Below the pieces are notes generated by a model. The model had not been told where the DNA came from, did not search any database, and was given only the letters and a program-made list of their open reading frames with translations. The position numbers and the translations under genes were made by a program. From Dicaeum eximium (lineage: Eukaryota; Chordata; Aves; Passeriformes; Dicaeidae): a stretch of DNA of 64,000 nucleotides. Positions 46,205 to 58,788 of this stretch are shown piece by piece. Location: NCBI GenBank assembly GCA_013396995.1, contig VWZP01005654.1:63900-127899 (forward strand), written 5' to 3'. Numbering within the stretch: position 1 is the first letter of the stretch; every line of letters begins with the position of its first letter.

Positions 46205-46275
46205 CCTGTGCAGGGCCAGGAGCTGGACTTGATGATCCTTGTGGGTCCCTTCCAGCCCTAGATAGCCCATCACTC
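46205..46275 (+). mobile_element. CR1 LINE 3' end
   Basis: AGGAGCTGGACTTGATGATC followed by CTTGTGGGTCCCTTCCAGCC is the sense CR1 terminus; the octamer tail is lost. Confidence 0.8.
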
Positions 46276-47310
46276 TCCGATTCCCCTGCATCCTCTTGCA
46301 TCACTGCACTCTCAGAAGAGCAAAAGCCAATTTTGACCTCTTACCACAGTGTAAATCATGGAAAACTCTGACCATGTCACTTTTAAAGTATGTGTGTGAA
46401 GTAGTCCTGAGGTCAGCAACTTTGGAGCTGCCTGCAGGGTATTTCCAAGAAGTGGGAAGGTGTTAGGGAAGCACGGTGCTCCACTCAGCTCCTGTAGCAC
46501 AGGGCAGGTATTTTGTGTCATCAAATAAAATCACTCCATACAAGCTAAATAAATCTGAGCATGCAGTATGAATATAGGATGTAGTGGGTAGAAATCCCTT
46601 TTTTATTTATGAGTTGCTACTTTTGGCTGAAGATACGTGCAGTGCAGTAGGGGTGGCTGTCATGGGACAACTGGGGATAAAGCAATCCAGGGAGATCAGG
46701 ATTGATCCAGATGGATTTGGATATGGAAACAGGAGGGGACATGTGGTAATTGCAGGTGGTGAACCTCTCGTTTCCCTGGTTGCTCTCCCAGTGACAAGTC
46801 ACTTTAGGGAGGAAATCCAACAGTTTGTGGCATTCTGCCTACAGGGAGCAACTTCTGGAGATGGGAAAATGTCAGCCCCTGTGAAGGAATTATTAACTCT
46901 TCTCCAGGAGGGAGGAGTGTTAATTGCTAATGAGAGCAGGGCTGTGAGCAAACCTCACAGTCCATTTTGCTTGCACCATCTCTTGAAGGTTTGCTAAGGG
47001 CTCTTCTGCCAGCTCTGCAAGCACGGAGCCTTTGATCAGATGGGTGAGAAGTGCTGGATGTGTCCCTGTCTGACCCTGGGTGAGGTCAAACCCAGTCCCC
47101 AGGACCCTCCCTGGGGCAAACCTGGCCTCCAGCTCTGCAGAGGACTAAGGGGAGCTGTCCCACCAGCCGAAATGAGAGGCCTACAGGGATATTGAATGGG
47201 TGCTGTTGGCTTTAGCCAGGCATTTCTCCCCTCCCAGACTGATCCCACTTGGTGTTTATTAGCTCCATGCACTTGGTTATGGAAAGAGAGCGCAAAAATG
47301 GAGAGCTCAA
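46276..47310. other. Intergenic, no gene recognised
   Basis: A 137-codon plus-strand frame at 46584-46997 has no recognisable domain. Nothing else is apparent. Confidence 0.5.
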
Positions 47311-47400
47311 GTGGAAAGGTGTCCCTGCCTATGGCAGGGGGTTGGAACTGTGTGATCATTAAGGTCCCTTCCAACACAAACCACTCTGTGATTCCATGAT
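47311..47400 (+). mobile_element. CR1 LINE 3' end
   Basis: GTGGAAAGGTGTCCCTGCCT, GGCAGGGGGTTGGAACTG, ATTAAGGTCCCTTCCAACAC and CACTCTGTGATTCCATGAT form an intact sense CR1 terminus. Confidence 0.92.
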
Positions 47401-50010
47401 AGGATCAGATCCTGTGAAACTGTGTGCCAGGCTCATCTACTCACACAGAGGATGGAAAAGCCCTTTCTGGCCTCAGAACACAGAGGTGGCTCACAAAGCC
47501 CTCCCTTGGTGTTCTTGGTCCTTAGGAACACATACAGGGGATAAAAGGAGAAGCAGGCCGTGATTTGCTGCTCATATTTGTGGTGAGCCACAGACTTCAG
47601 CATGCAAGATCAGCTATGCCAGGCTTGTTTGGTTATGAAATCCAGATAATACCCTAGCAAGAGCCATGAAAACCACTCTAACTGTGCTGTGATTCGATTG
47701 TTCTGTGATGGCTACGTGAGAGTACAACTCCTGTGCTCATGTGACACAACAGCAGGGGGGATCTGCTCCCCAAACCCAAACCCAAACCCAAGCCAAGTGC
47801 AGAGGCAGTAAATCAGCCCAGAGCCAAAGGAAGGATAAAATGAGGCATGAACCCCAAAATGTGGTCATTCTCTGTGAGGGCTCTGGCAAAATCACCCTGC
47901 AGCCAGCCAGCTGAGGTGATGTGGGAGAGATTTTGAGAGGTGTATTAGTAAGCTCTAATCAATGTTGCTTTAAATCTACCAGGTTAAACATTTCTGCACA
48001 AAGCTTGTTTTGTTCATACATCCTCCTCACTTAGAAACACATTTTAAACAGACACACTCCATTTTTAAAGACTTCTATAATCATTTATGTGCCACAAAAG
48101 GGAGAGATTGCCAAAAGAGTGAATCATTTTATCTTGTTTGAAAATGTTATAACGTAAATGTGAAGTTATGAAGTATTATAAAACTGTTATGTGTCAGGAG
48201 CTCGATGCAGGATTAGATTTAATGGGAAATGGTGCTAATAGTGTGTTAATTGCCAAAATAGATGAAAGGCTTAGAGCTGGCTGCAGCAAGAGCAGAGGGG
48301 AAGCCTGTCAGAGGGGAATCAGACAGATTAAGGGCAGAAACAATTCCCCTAAAAGGCTGTGCTCTGTTTGCTCTGGTCAGATGTTGCTAATAATAGAAGC
48401 ACCATGGAGTGATTCAAAGTGCAGCAGAAAGGTTGAACGCTGGAGTGCACAGGGCAGAGGATTCCCAGTTGGACAGACTGGAACCATCCTCCCCAGTTAA
48501 CTGGGGAAGGGAGGAAGCAGCCCTGGGACACCCTCCCTGAGCAGCAGGGCTTTAACAGCATGTCTTTGGGGAAGGGAGCATTCCCTGGGAAGAGTTACCT
48601 CTCCAAATGGCAGGCACAATATTTATTCACCAGCAAATGTGCATTTAAGGAGCTGGGCAGCTCCAGGAGAGCCTCCCTCACCGGGCACTCTGCTTCCCGG
48701 GGGCGCCAGCGCTCCTTCCCTCTGCTGGCTCTTTTCCACCTATTTGCTTACTCTTTTCCATTCCAGTTAGCTCTGCCTAGCCTGGAGAAAGTGAACTAGA
48801 TTCTCTTTCTGGGCCATCATCAAAAGAAATGTTTATGGGATGGCAGGCAGGCGCATCTGTGTGGGTCTGGTGGCGGCGCATGGGCGCTGCTGTGGCTGCC
48901 AGAGATTTGATTTTCCCTGGGAGCACGGGGGAAAAAAGCATCCAATGCCCCCCACCCCAAACCCAGGACCACTGTAGAAGCCCTGGACAGGCATCAGCAC
49001 TTTCTCTCTCCTTAGAAACAAAAGCATTTGAACTGGGACTACTTAAAGTTTACAAATCCCAGGGTGCCATTTAAATCATGTTTCAAAACAATCTTCATCA
49101 TTCTTCCTCCATCAGCTGCCAGATTATCAAGTGCCATATGAAAGAGAAGTTTGTATCTCCTTGGAACAGATGTGTCAGCCAGAATAATAAAATATTCAAA
49201 GTAATATCCAGTTAACATGCGTATTTCCTGAGGCAGAAAATATTTTTTTTCCTGTTTCATAAGGCACCAAGTCGACTCTCAGCAATAAAACTTCGCTGAC
49301 AGAAATTAGACTTCATTTTCCATCGAACTCCTTGATTTCCAAATACAGTGTTCCAAATAATCTCTTCTTTAGAGCAGATATGATGCCTGACAATAACTCA
49401 GTCCAATGCCATGCCAGGTAAAACCAAGCTGGCTCAGTGCTGGAAACAACTCCTCTTTTCTGAAATTCCCACCCAAACTGGCCAAAGAAACAGGCACATG
49501 CCAAAGTGGAAGCACTCACATTTATGGGTTTGAGCCACATCAAAGTTGTATTTTTCCTTATGCACCCCCTGGGTTTAATAATAATTTTACCGAGTTTATC
49601 TTTCACAATATTTGACTTTTTGTCAGTAAGACTGGTTGGGGCTGGGGCACATGCTCAGCTTCCAGGTGATGCCAGCAAACTGTTCCCTCCTGTGGGGTAA
49701 AGCAAGGATCAGGGAGTCACAGACCCACATCCCAGGGAGGTTGGACATTGGGTTACCACATTTAGAAAGGAAATCACTAATCAGTGCCAAGGGCAGTAGG
49801 TTTATGACCTCTGGAGATCTCCACCCCAGTTTGGTGACACAGATGCACCCACAGAGGGGGTTCCAGGACACACCAGCAGCACAGCATTCCCACGTGGGTG
49901 TGGGAGAGACCTGGGAACTGAGCAGCCACAGCATCTCCTGTGGGGATAAACAGGGAGAAATATGGGAATGAATGTGATGGAAAAGGAGGCAGGTAAATAT
50001 GTCATATGTG
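47401..50010. other. Intergenic, no gene recognised
   Basis: Unique sequence, with a short AAACCC array at 47770-47794 (about four units). A CpG-containing patch lies at 48680-48710, and the GC-richer stretch at 48840-48930 has no identifiable gene. Confidence 0.5.
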
Positions 50011-50087
50011 AGGGGCAGTGAAGTTTTTAGGTGGGGAAAAGTCACTTTAGGGGCAGTGAAGTTTTTAGGTGGGGAAAAGTCAACTTT
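50011..50087 (+). repeat. 38-bp direct tandem duplication
   Basis: The unit from AGGGGCAGTGAAGTTTTTAG to the TCACTTT at 50042-50048 is repeated immediately (50049-50087), with a single inserted A in the second copy. The near identity points to a recent event. Confidence 0.95.
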
Positions 50088-52620
50088 AAGCTTTGCTAGG
50101 ATGCAGCATTCCCACCTTTCTACTGGTATTACTCAACTGTTTGGCTTTCCTCCCACCAAGAAACCCACTGGTCTTTGACTGCACATGAAGGTTTATTTTA
50201 CTTCTAACTCAGCTGGAGTGAAAGCATTCCAAAAGGGTTTATTTCCATGTGCTCAGTGTTAAAATGCAATTCCTCTCACCAGTATTTTTACAACGCTGTT
50301 TGCTTTGTGTTTTGTTTTATTTATTGAAATTATGTGTGGTTTATTCCACTTGTGCTTTATTGGAAGAGCAGCACTAACTGAGAGGCTGTTTCCACTTTTA
50401 CTGGAAAGGCTTTTCTGAATATTACCTTTGGATTGGCAAATTTTCAGTAATTTGCACTCTCAGCAGCACATTGCTATGAAAATTGGATTTGGGCAATGGG
50501 CACTCCCTGAGCTCCTTTGCTTTCAGTGTAATGGCTTTGGCTGGAGGTTGAGCATACATCATCCTCCAGGCACTGCTCTCTGCTCAGCACCAGCTCCAGA
50601 TTTGGGGTCCCAGTCTTTTAACCCATATTCATCACTTTGATTGACCTGCAGAGCTTGAGAGTTCAAGCCTCCATTAAGAGACTGCTGTGAAAATTAGGGA
50701 ATAATTTAATTGTGCTTAGGTTACAATATGACCCTTATTTTTTTTGTCAGATTACTGCTCCATGGTACATACGACACAATGATTTTTTTGGTTTTCTTTC
50801 TGTCCTTCAGCCCCAGATACTTAAAAGTATCCAGATATGTGAAGATGGTTTCAGATAAAAAAAGATAGAAAAGGAATTGTGGAGGTTGATTTCAAATCCT
50901 AAAAGCAGGGATAAATGTAAAACACTTTCTCCATTCCCACACCACCAAATAGCCAGGAATAAAGCTCCTCATGGATCCCATGCTGTCACTTAAGGAAAGA
51001 TCAGAGAGGTATGTCTGTCTTACCTGAACCCATTTAAAAGGGGAATTAATCTCTTTAGGCAGCTGAAAGAAAGAAATTGTTGCAAATGACATTTTTTCAG
51101 CTGCCTTTGGATGGGGTGATATTATTGATGCTCCAAGCCATGAAAACTGAGGATCCAGAACAAGTAGCTCAGATTTTCAAGTCTCTCACAGCAGTGAGAT
51201 GTTTTCTGCCTTAGATTTAATAGGATTAATTAATCTTGGTAGTCTCCCTCAGGAAATATTTGTTAGGAAAACAAAGAAAAATAACTATGTCCACTTCTTT
51301 GGGGAAAGTTCTTCCTGTAAACAAACACACTTGCAAGTAACAGAACTTAATTACTTCTCCCAAAGCCTCTGAAATCCTTGCTTTCTCCTTCTGCATAAAG
51401 ACTTGCTGCTTACAGTAATTTGCAAGAGCTCTGAAGACCTAATTTTGCACACTCCAATTAATAATATTCTAGACAGACAGAAGATATAAACAGTTTTTCT
51501 AAATTAATACTCATGCTTCTCTTCAAGCTTTTAATCAAAGAAGACAGCATGACACCTCCAGAGGCTTGTATGCCATTGTGTTGCCAAAAACATTATATTG
51601 TCCTAGTCAAAATGTATTTTATTCCCCTATTCTCAAGGTGTTTTCAGCTCCTTATAAATTGCTTCTAGTTATTAGTTTTGTCTGTGGTTGGTCTTCAGCT
51701 GGGGAGGATGATTTGGCTTTGGAATGAGGTTTTATCCTATGTGTTTTTTCATCGCTGCTGTAAATTATTTTTTATCAAGCATCTATTTCACGTCCATTTC
51801 CAGGGAAAATGCCTTCTTTATTTATATCCCTGTGGATATTGTTGTACCCACAGAGGGCCCAGGAAGCTGGAAGCGCTCCAGGACTTTGCACATGGCTTTT
51901 GAGATGTGTGTGAGCCCGGGAGAGGCTCAGTGCCAGCAGAGTTCGTGGGATGCATCAGGGGGGGCTCCCACAGATCCTCCCAGGAGGTGTCCCTAACACT
52001 TCCCCAGATTTTCTCCCCTTCTTGTGACAAACCCCACATCCCTGGGGTGCTGGTAGACAGGGGCTGCAATGCAGTCATTTCATTCCTCATCAGGACAAAA
52101 CTTTGTCATCAGCGTGCCCACGACAGCAGAAGCCAACTGCTGGATACACATTCCTGGAGCTGCAGGCCAGCAGCCTTCCCAGAGGGGAAATATCTCCCCA
52201 GCTGCCTTGGGTTCCCAGAAATCTCTGGAATGGAGGTTGGTGTCTCAGCAGGTACCAGTTTTGGCAAAGGAAGGGCTGAAACCACATCTTCCTCAAAGCA
52301 GGTATTGCCAATTTCGAGAGATTCCAGCCTCGCAAGAGTTTGCCATCTATTCAGGGGCACAGATGAAGGTTTTTGAGGAAACTCTGTCCAAAAAAAACCC
52401 CAAAAAAACCAAAAATCCCTGGTGCTTTGCCATATCAATGATCATAAATAGGAACTCTTGGTTCTGTAGTCAGGTGTTCAGGAGCTTCACCAAGGAGGGG
52501 GTTTCTCTTGCCTTGCTGGAAAGGCATTTCATGAGGACATTTTGGGCACAAAGATCCTCAGTGGGCTTGAGGGTTGGCATTGGCACATTTTATTTTGTTT
52601 CTCTATAGTTATACACAAGT
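50088..52620. other. Intergenic, no gene recognised
   Basis: Unique sequence. Overlapping frames of 156 and 179 codons in two plus frames (51906-52376, 52069-52608), with opposite-strand frames beneath, lack domains and splice context. Confidence 0.5.
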
Positions 52621-52625
52621 ATGTA

Positions 52626-52682
<57 letters not shown>

Positions 52683-53045
52683 ATCTCTATTTCTATCTAT
52701 ATATATATGTATGTATTTATGTATGTATGTATGCATACGTATATATATGTGTATATATATGTATATATATGTGTGTATATATGTGTACATATATATATGT
52801 ATATATATATGCATATATAAAATATGCATATATATACATATATATATACACATTTTATATATGTATTTTATTTATATTTTATATATGTATATATATTTTA
52901 TATTTTANACATATGTATATATATATGTGTATACATATTTATATATATGTGTATACATATTTTTATATATGTATATATAAAAATACACAAGCACATACAT
53001 ATGTATATTTTATATCTATATCTATCTATCTGTATATGTATATAA
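52621..53045. repeat. ATCT tetranucleotide and TA-rich microsatellite block
   Basis: About twelve perfect ATCT units (52627-52677) pass into interrupted TATC, then GTAT and TATATATG/TGTATA mixtures over about 420 bp. One unresolved base is at 52908. The Tyr/Ile/Ser-rich frames through it on both strands are artefacts of the repeat. Confidence 0.95.
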
Positions 53046-55165
53046 ATTCACACACAAGCACAATGCAACTTCTAAAAACATCATTTTTCAGCTTACCTGA
53101 ATAAAACCAACATTTTCCTCCGGGCTACTTTTGCAATCCCTCCTACACAGTCTTCATGAATATCTCTGCAAATGACCTTTTTTTTATTTATGAGAATATT
53201 TTTAGGAAAAAAAAAAAAAAAAGATAAATTCTTGGTATCACTGTGGATTTTCACACCTGTTTCCCCAGAAAGTGTTTCTGGGTGGTCATTGAGAGCTAAA
53301 GTGGCAGGGAATAAAAATATGTGCAATTGGGCTTCTGAGTAAGGAATTACTGACAGAAGACATTGAAGTTGAAAGCAGACAAAGCCTTAAAAAAAAAAAT
53401 TACATGGGACACACAAAGGATGGGCCAAAAAGATTGTCCTGGTTCTTCTGCTTCATCTCACAGAGTCAAACACACAATGAGTCTATCCCAGAAAAATGAA
53501 GATCCTACAGTCTTGATATTTGTGCTGTGAAGCTTAAATATCTTTCTTACCCAAGAAAAATGTCAGAGGCACAGAGAAATAAATTATTTTCTTTGTGTTT
53601 TAGGCAGCTGCATGTCCAGCTGTGGATTGCTCTTCTGGAATTTTTCCTCTTGCGAAGTTATAAAAACCTTTGAAAAAAAAAATTAGTGAGCTGGTGAGTT
53701 GTATTTTCCTGAGGTAGATTAACTAATGTGGTTTAAATTAGCCTGAGCTAATTCCCTGGTTTTTGTTTTCTCCTAAATACATAATATACAATTTATTTTG
53801 ATAAGTGTAGAGGGTGATGCACAAGGAAACTGCTTTTTTGGGGGGGTTGCTGCTTTTTGGCCTAAGCAGAAGAATATTTGGCTCATAGGGATGGAAACCT
53901 CCTCCCAGTCCTACCAGTTCTTTTCTCTCTGAAGGAATGGGTTTATTTTCATGCCTTTTTATGCAGTATCAGATGTCACAGCTCCTTGGAATTATTTTGA
54001 TTATTTTGATTGCAGCATCTTCAGAGGGCTGGATTTTCAGCTTTTTCAGCTGGCCTGTCAGAAAGTCTGCATGCAGGAGTTTATATAATTAAGCAGCTAT
54101 TATTCGGTATTGCTTGATAACTGCCACATGCTCCTAAATGGTGTTTCTTTCCCCATCTATTGCAAATCTGGCTGTGTTGGATTTTTCCACACAGGCTGAA
54201 GTCCCCTGTGATTAACCCACTTCTCTTTAAAGATCATCTTTAAGCCTCTGAGGGACCCCAAGTGCCCGAGGGGCACGGCTATCTTCAATAAGGTTTAATT
54301 TCATTTAATTTCATTTTTAAAGCATCTCTGACCTTTTTCAGCACACAGACCATAAAAATACTTTCCCACATGGATATATCAAATGACATGTCCACCTAGG
54401 TTTGCTAATAAAGCTGCACTGCTCTGTTCCTGCTGGCCCCTGGCTATATTAGCTGTCTGCTTGCCTTATTTGTGAGTTATAAATAGCCAAGGACTGCATA
54501 CTCACTGTCTGGTTACATTGAACAAACTATGATTTTAATTCTCTCCAACAAGCCTGTCTCCTGACACAGGTCTGTCCTGAATGCTCAGTCTTACCTGTTT
54601 TCCTTTATTTTTGCAGTTCTTACATAGCTGAGAGATTCTTAAGCGAAATTCCCCTGCTGTAAAATATCCCAACAATTAGCAGAGCCACTGAGGGGCATTT
54701 TTCCAATGTTAATAAGCTGTTTGCTGCAAAGAAATCCTCCACACCATTTGTTATTTTCTGATTTGGTGCCATTTTATATACTCAAGCAGCAGAAATGAAA
54801 GGCATCAGTTTGTGAGCTGCTCTTCCTGGCTGAGCAAGCACCAAGAAGTTGTGAAATCCTCTCTAGGCCCTGCTGGACAAATTTGCTGCAAACCAGAGGC
54901 AACCGGCACCCACCTCCAAAAGCCTCCCAGCCTCAGGCCAGAAATGCTTTACAGGTGAGCTAAGGCAGAGAGAGCTGGAGGCTGCATTCAATACAGGATT
55001 AAATTTCCTAAACAAGAGTTCAGGTGGAATTTGGCACCAAAATCTGAGGCTGCAAGCTGCAAATCCTCTCCTCCTAGACCTGGGCATCTCCCTGTGTGAG
55101 CAGGGAGGTCTCTGGGGTGGTGGATGCAGGAGCTGCCCCTGCCCCTGGTTTCTCAGCATCTCAGG
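53046..55165. other. Intergenic, no gene recognised
   Basis: AT-rich unique sequence with poly-A runs at 53204-53221 and 53390-53398. No domain-bearing frame or mobile element was recognised. Confidence 0.5.
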
Positions 55166-55862
55166 CTGTGCTAAAGCTCAGTCTGTGCTAAAGCTCAGTT
55201 TGTGCTAAAGCTCAGTCTGTGCTAAAGCTCAGCCTGTGCTAAAGCTCAGTCTGTGCTAAAGCTCAGCCTGTGCTAAAGCTCAGCCTGTGCTAAAGTTCAG
55301 TCAGTGCTAAAGCTCAGTTTGTGGTAAAGCTCAGTCTGTGCTAAAGCTCAATTTGTGTTAAAGCTCAGTTTGTGTTAAAGCTCAGTCTGTGCTAAAGCTC
55401 AGCCTGTGCTAAAGCTCAGTCAGTGCTAAAGCTCAGTCTGTGCTAAAGCTCAGTCTGTGCTACAGCTGAGTTTGTGCTACAGCTCAGCTTGTGCTAAAGC
55501 TCAGTCTGTGCTAAAGCTCAATTTGTGTTAAAGCTCAGTTTGTGTTAAAGCTCAGTCTGTGCTAAAGCTCAGCCTGTGCTAAAGCTCAGTCAGTGCTAAA
55601 GCTCAGTCTGTGCTAAAGCTCAGTCTGTGCTACAGCTGAGTTTGTGCTAAAGCTCAGCTTGTGCTAAAGCTCAGTCTGTGCTAAAGCTCAATTTGTGTTA
55701 AAGCTCAGTTTGTGTTAAAGCTCAGTTTGTGCTAAAGCTCAGCCTGTGCTAAAGCTCAGTTTGTGCTAAAGCTCAGTCTGTGCTAAAGCTCAATTTGTGT
55801 TAAAGCTCAGTCTGTGCTAAAGCTCAGTCTGTGCTAAAGCTCAGCCTGTGCTAAAGCTCAGT
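55166..55862. repeat. 17-bp minisatellite, 41 units, with 170-bp higher-order repeat
   Basis: The array is built on CTGTGCTAAAGCTCAGT and spans 697 bp, exactly 41 x 17. Units differ by substitutions (CTGTG/TTGTG/CAGTG starts, CTAAAG/TTAAAG/CTACAG cores, AGT/AGC/AAT ends) and indels are absent. A ten-unit block at 55350-55519 is repeated at 55520-55689 with one difference (C at 55480, A at 55650). Because 17 is not a multiple of three and the unit carries TAA, no long frame survives. Confidence 0.97.
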
Positions 55863-56310
55863 TTTTGCTGGAGCATGCCCAGGGCACACCTGAGCTCCGT
55901 GGGTCACACCCCACTGGGAGTCTGAAGAAAAGGTCACTCCACTCCTTTCAGGGCACTAAAATCCAGGGAGCCCAGCTCACTAATTGCAATTAGGCCTCAC
56001 TAATTGCTGAAGCACCAGGCAGGCCCAAAACCTGTCTCTCCTGTACCTTCATTTTGGGAAATTAAGTCGAAATGGCTCAATGTTGGCTTCTCCCAAAAAA
56101 AGAGAGTGAGTTTCCCAAACTCTCTGTTCCTCTTAACTGGTTCCCAGGTGAGTCATCTGGTCTCCACCAACTCCCTGAAAAATGGGCAAGAGGTACTTGA
56201 GTATTCATCATGGAAAGACTTCCCTGGGACAGCTGATCCTTAGGTGCCAAATCCAAAATCCAGACTGCAGTGCCTCCCATCCATCAGAGGATTCCAGTTT
56301 AGGGAGGTTC
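55863..56310. other. Intergenic, no gene recognised
   Basis: Unique sequence between the minisatellite and a CR1 copy. Short frames only. Confidence 0.5.
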
Positions 56311-56572
56311 ACAGAACCACAGAACATCCTGAGTTGGAAGGGACCCACAGGATCACCCAGTGCAGCTCCTGGCCCTGCACAGCCGCACCAACAATCCCAC
56401 AAACTCCTGGAGCTCTGGCAGCCTGGGGGCCGTGCCCGTTCCCTGGGGAGCCTGGGCAGTGCCAGCACCTCTGGGGAAGAACCTTTCCCTGAGATCCAAC
56501 CAAACCTCCCTGGCACAGCTCCAGCTGTTCCCTGGGTGCTGTCACAGGTCACAGAGAGAAGCTGACACCCCA
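56311..56572 (-). mobile_element. CR1 LINE 3' fragment
   Basis: Reverse-complement CR1: ACAGAACCACAGAACATCCT, GAGTTGGAAGGGACCCACAG, CCTGGCCCTGCACAGCCGCA, AACCTTTCCCTGAGATCCAA and GTGCTGTCACAGGTCACAGA. The subfamily appears different from the copies at 14.6 and 43.7 kb. The 169-codon minus frame and 127- to 141-codon plus frames here are shadows. Confidence 0.9.
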
Positions 56573-57322
56573 AGCACCGTCCTGCTCCTGTCCTGCAGGC
56601 CCTGGCAGGCCCAGGGTGCCCAGTGGGACACTTGGTGGGAGATGCCATCCCAGGGGACTGACAGGGCCAGAAACAAACCAGAGAAGGGCAGAAATCTTCA
56701 GAACAAATTACAGGCACGATCAGTGTGCGAAATGAGTTCGAATGAGTTCCTCGAAGAAATTACAGCCTCTGGGGGAATAATTTAAATGTCCATGATGAGC
56801 AATATCTCACTCTGTGGTTCCACTGGCTCCCATCTTCCCCTTCCCTACAGTAACAGAGAGGGTGAGAAAGATCAGCTCAGATTTTCCATGTGTTTATACT
56901 GGCAGGAGCTGCTCCCAGTTTTATCACTTTTATTATGGCTGGGGTGGCATTTGTGTTTTGTTCAGCCACACTTGGAGCAACCTCACTAGAGGATCTCCAT
57001 GAAAGCTTTTCCATGTATTTGTGTGCTCGCCTGCAATCACAACTCATTAATATTTCCAAGACAGGGCATTGCTGAGTGCAAGACAGATCTGCTGGACTCC
57101 AAAATTGCTTCATACACGAATAATTGAGATTTTTGGCTGTGTAAAGAAGCTGATTTTTTTAGTGTGAAAATTTACAAGGATGGTGCTGTCTGCAAATGTC
57201 TTTCCCAATCCTCATGTACTGCAACATCCGATGACACAGCACATTACAGCTCTTACTAATGCAGGCTGCTCTTTCATTTCAAGCACTATGCATTATGTCC
57301 CATGTTAACAGGAAAATAGGAC
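56573..57322. other. Intergenic, no gene recognised
   Basis: Unique sequence without a recognisable gene or element. Confidence 0.5.
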
Positions 57323-57563
57323 TTTTTTTTTTTTTCTTTTCTTCTTTTCTTTTCTTTTCTTTTCTTTTCTTTTCTCTTTTCTTTTCTTTTCTTTTCTTTT
57401 CTTTTCTTTTCTTTTCTTTTCTTTTCTTTTCTTTTCTTTTCTTTTCTTTTCTTTTCTTTTCTTTTCTTTTCTTTTCTTTTCTTTTCTTTTCTTTTCTTTT
57501 CTTTTCTTTTCTTTTCTTTTTTCTTCTTTTTTTCTNTCTTTTTTCTTTTCTTCTTTTTTTCCC
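57323..57563. repeat. CTTTT pentanucleotide microsatellite
   Basis: A T-run is followed by CTTTT units, 29 of them perfect (57376-57520), then a degenerate T-rich end with an unresolved base at 57536. The Phe/Leu-rich plus frame and Lys/Glu/Arg-rich minus frames are repeat artefacts. Confidence 0.97.
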
Positions 57564-57607
57564 AGAGACTTTAATGGAAAAATTAAGTTTGTTGCATCTT
57601 CCTGTTT

Positions 57608-57730
57608 CACAGAATCCCAGACTGGTTTGGGATGGAAGGGACCTCAAAGACCACCTTGTTGCACCCCCTGCCATGGGCAGGGACACCTTCCACTGGACCA
57701 GGTTGCTCAGGGCCACATCCAGATTTGCCT
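57608..57730 (-). mobile_element. CR1 LINE 3' fragment
   Basis: ACAGAATCCCAGACTGGTTT, GGGATGGAAGGGACCTCAAA, CACCCCCTGCCATGGGCAGG and GACACCTTCCACTGGACCAG are reverse-complement CR1 with a well-kept terminus, lying 45 bases beyond the CTTTT tract. Confidence 0.92.
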
Positions 57731-58720
57731 TATCCTACTTTATTTATTTTGTCACTCTGTAATTTGATCCATTCCTCAGAAACAGTGGTGTCAGATGTCA
57801 TTTCTTACGACCAGCTTCTTTCATTTTCTTTGCTGTCACTTGTTGCAGACAGTTTGCATTTATGCAGCAGTTTGATGAAGTAATTTCCATTTTCATACTC
57901 TCGTTCACTTTATTAATTTATTTTGTTTCTGCAGCGCTTGTTTTCGTTATCTCTGAAAAGAAAGGAAGCAGAACTTCCATTAAGTTTGGGCCTTATGTGG
58001 ATTATTTCCAAGCTCTAAAATATCCTTCCTGCATGATAATCCAGCTTCTTTCCTTTTCATGGTTACATGCTGTAACAAGCTTTTGCTGTTTGCATTAAAA
58101 TCCTTCCCAAAGCCTTTAAAAAATAATAACTTTTGTCACTTCTCATTTTATTCCCTTCCTTAATGACATGGAGCATATGGACACTTTCCTGATTGTTCTT
58201 TTGTTTTTCCATTCCTTATAAACTATGATTATTTTTTCCCCCCAATACTGCTTTCTAAAATAGTTAATCCCCTGGTTAGGCTTGGTGCCTCATCAGGATG
58301 TTCTGCCACTTTTGTTTTTTTCAAATATTAATTTGTCTGTGGGTACTTGTGTACCTGCAATTGCAAAGCTCATTAAAATCACCAGATTAATGTGTTTAAT
58401 TTCAGCAACTTGCTTATTGCAGCCTGCCCTTCAGAAAATGAAAACATTCAGGCTCTTACTAAACTTTTTAACACGTGCTTACAGGCAATTTTGACCAAAA
58501 GAAATTATGCTTTTTTAATTGTCTAATCCAAGTTTACCAAAGGACTCCTGGGCTTTGCCCAACTCAGGAAATATCAAAAAGATGCCAATAGCTGAAAAAA
58601 AATCCCCTCACAGCCATGCTGGAAGGTTGGGCTGGATTTCCTCAGTCACATCCAAAAAAAGCCCTCTTGTCTTTAATCTCTCCAAGTGTCTTTTTATTAC
58701 TATTGTTGCATTATTATTGC
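57731..58720. other. Intergenic, no gene recognised
   Basis: AT-rich unique sequence. Short frames without domains. Confidence 0.5.

Positions 58721-58788
<68 letters not shown>

Noticed and set aside
47770..47794. AAACCC repeats as possible interstitial telomere sequence
   Set aside because: Only about four units, and the unit lacks the T of the vertebrate CCCTAA repeat.
51906..52608. Frames of 156 and 179 codons
   Set aside because: Low-complexity composition, no domain or splice context, and opposite-strand frames of similar length; probably chance.
52574..53104. 176-codon Tyr/Ile-rich frame and its siblings
   Set aside because: Translation of the ATCT/TA microsatellite.
56208..56785. 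Frames of 127-169 codons on both strands
   Set aside because: They overlie a reverse-oriented CR1 copy and carry no domain.
57259..57762. 167-codon Phe-rich plus frame and 145-codon Lys-rich minus frame
   Set aside because: Translation of the CTTTT tract plus the adjacent CR1 end.
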